The notes under the pieces were generated by a model. The model did not search any database and was not told the DNA's origin. It saw only the letters and a list, made by a program, of their open reading frames with translations. A DNA stretch of 6,298 nt from Gallionellaceae bacterium CG11_big_fil_rev_8_21_14_0_20_60_62 (lineage in GTDB: Bacteria > Pseudomonadota > Gammaproteobacteria > Burkholderiales > Gallionellaceae), in contig PCWU01000086.1 in assembly GCA_002787455.1 (NCBI GenBank), forward strand, positions 5,649 to 11,946, in the 5' to 3' direction. This document shows, one piece after another, positions 5,944 to 6,298 of this stretch (position 1 is its first letter; each line of letters starts with the position of its first letter). Both the position numbers and the translations under genes were made by a program.

Positions 5944-5971
5944 GACCTATAATCCAGTCATTATTTAGGTC
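5944..5971 (+). promoter_or_regulatory. Promoter -10 box with overlapping operator-like dyad for the TA operon
   Basis: A perfect TATAAT lies at 5948-5953, 34 nt before the antitoxin ATG. No good -35 is placed 17 bp upstream. An inverted repeat covers the box: GACCTA (5944-5949) with TAGGTC (5966-5971), and TAAT (5950-5953) with ATTA (5960-5963), with a two-base bulge on the right arm. Autorepression by the antitoxin or its complex through a dyad over the promoter is usual for type II systems, and this is the obvious candidate site. Confidence 0.55.
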
Positions 5972-5987
5972 TTAATTGGAGGGTGCC

Positions 5988-6233
5988 ATGGAACAGCTTT
6001 ATGCCAATGCCTCAGTCAGCATCAGCGAATTAAAGAAAAATCCTTCCGCCATCATTCAGAGCGCGGAAGGCTTCGCGGTTGCCATCCTTAACCACAATCG
6101 CCCGGCGGCGTACCTGGTTCCCGTGGCCGCTTTCGAGGCGATGATGGACCAGTTGGACGACCAGGCGCTGGTGCGTTTGGTCAAAGAGCGCCAATCCGAG
6201 AAATCGGCCGAGGTTTCGCTGGATGACCTATAG
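5988..6233 (+). CDS. Type II antitoxin, RelB/StbD (Phd/YefM fold) family
   Basis: An 81-residue antitoxin. The N-terminal half (VSISELKKNPSAII, then GFAVAILNHNRPAAYLVP) has the Phd/YefM-type DNA-binding and dimerisation pattern: an SISELK..P helix and a beta strand with the NHNRPA turn. The acidic C-terminal part, with FEAMMDQLDDQALVRLVKER followed by EVSLDDL, is the usual toxin-neutralising tail, disordered until bound. It closely resembles StbD/RelB proteins of plasmid and chromosomal RelBE/StbDE modules. ATG 5988 is chosen because GGAGGG (5978-5983) sits 4 nt upstream; a TTG at 5976 overlaps that site. The frame ends 11 nt inside the next gene, the common antitoxin-toxin overlap. It probably represses its own promoter through the dyad at 5944-5971. 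Confidence 0.9.
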   Translation: MEQLYANASVSISELKKNPSAIIQSAEGFAVAILNHNRPAAYLVPVAAFEAMMDQLDDQALVRLVKERQSEKSAEVSLDDL

Positions 6234-6298
6234 GCTTGAGTTCAAGGCTTCTGCGCAAACAGAATGGCGGAAGCTGGATAGCCATATCCGCGAGCAGT
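6223..6298 (+). CDS. RelE/StbE-type toxin, 3' end cut by window edge
   Basis: Only the first 25 residues are visible: MTYRLEFKASAQTEWRKLDS followed by HIREQ. The opening M-T-Y-x-L-x-F, then a helix with E-W-x-K-L and I-R-E-Q, is the standard N-terminus of RelE/StbE toxins, which cut mRNA in the ribosomal A site. The ATG lies within the last codons of the antitoxin gene (11-nt overlap), with GAGG at 6210-6213 as a plausible ribosome site, so the pair should be translated together. The catalytic residues of RelE lie further along and are not in the window, so activity cannot be judged. Confidence 0.85.
   Translation, partial: MTYRLEFKASAQTEWRKLDSHIREQ

Noticed and set aside
5850..5952. Two small frames after the hairpin (31 codons from TTG 5850, 28 codons from ATG 5866)
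   Set aside because: Neither has a Shine-Dalgarno sequence, both begin in or beside the hairpin, and neither peptide is recognised.
1..6298. CRISPR array, tRNA, rRNA or riboswitch
   Set aside because: No regularly spaced direct repeats, no cloverleaf with conserved tRNA loops, and no recognisable rRNA or aptamer core were seen; the 2390-2453 three-stem unit lacks tRNA consensus bases.

Overview
The window looks like chromosomal DNA of a Gram-negative bacterium, most likely a betaproteobacterium (inference). It is GC-rich, carries LPS-heptose and ubiquinone genes, and places a DUF971 gene next to ubiE, an order I associate with Betaproteobacteria. No gene is diagnostic of genus.

Bases 1-3204 hold a compact plus-strand run. 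It starts with the 3' part of a SIS-domain phosphoheptose isomerase (gmhA, DiaA-like overall). Two tandem dual-BON outer-membrane lipoproteins of the DolP/YraP type follow, then the free-standing heptose-phosphate adenylyltransferase domain (hldE C-terminal part, RfaE2), a DUF971 protein and ubiE. The first five genes are joined by stop/start overlaps or gaps of 2-25 nt, so translational coupling is likely. A 64-bp three-hairpin REP-like repeat lies between the DUF971 gene and ubiE. The theme is envelope building (heptose for LPS, outer-membrane lipoproteins) plus respiratory quinone synthesis.

Bases 3224-5014 hold one large minus-strand gene convergent with ubiE, only 19 nt from its stop. 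It encodes a 596-residue protein with one SEC-C zinc motif and a long helical-repeat body, and it has a near-consensus sigma-70 promoter at 5044-5072.

Bases 5045-6298 look like decayed accessory DNA. On the minus strand is a frameshifted remnant of a small YkgJ-type cysteine-cluster protein. Next comes a G-rich repeat that appears to have replaced the 5' end of a plus-strand GNAT acetyltransferase, then a long hairpin, then a RelB/StbD-type antitoxin with an operator-like dyad over its promoter. Its RelE/StbE toxin overlaps it and runs off the window end.

I found no convincing new multi-gene system. The most useful points are the two lipoprotein paralogues with near-identical 3' ends, the YkgJ pseudogene, the disrupted start of the GNAT gene, and the catalytic residues that favour GmhA over DiaA for the first gene.
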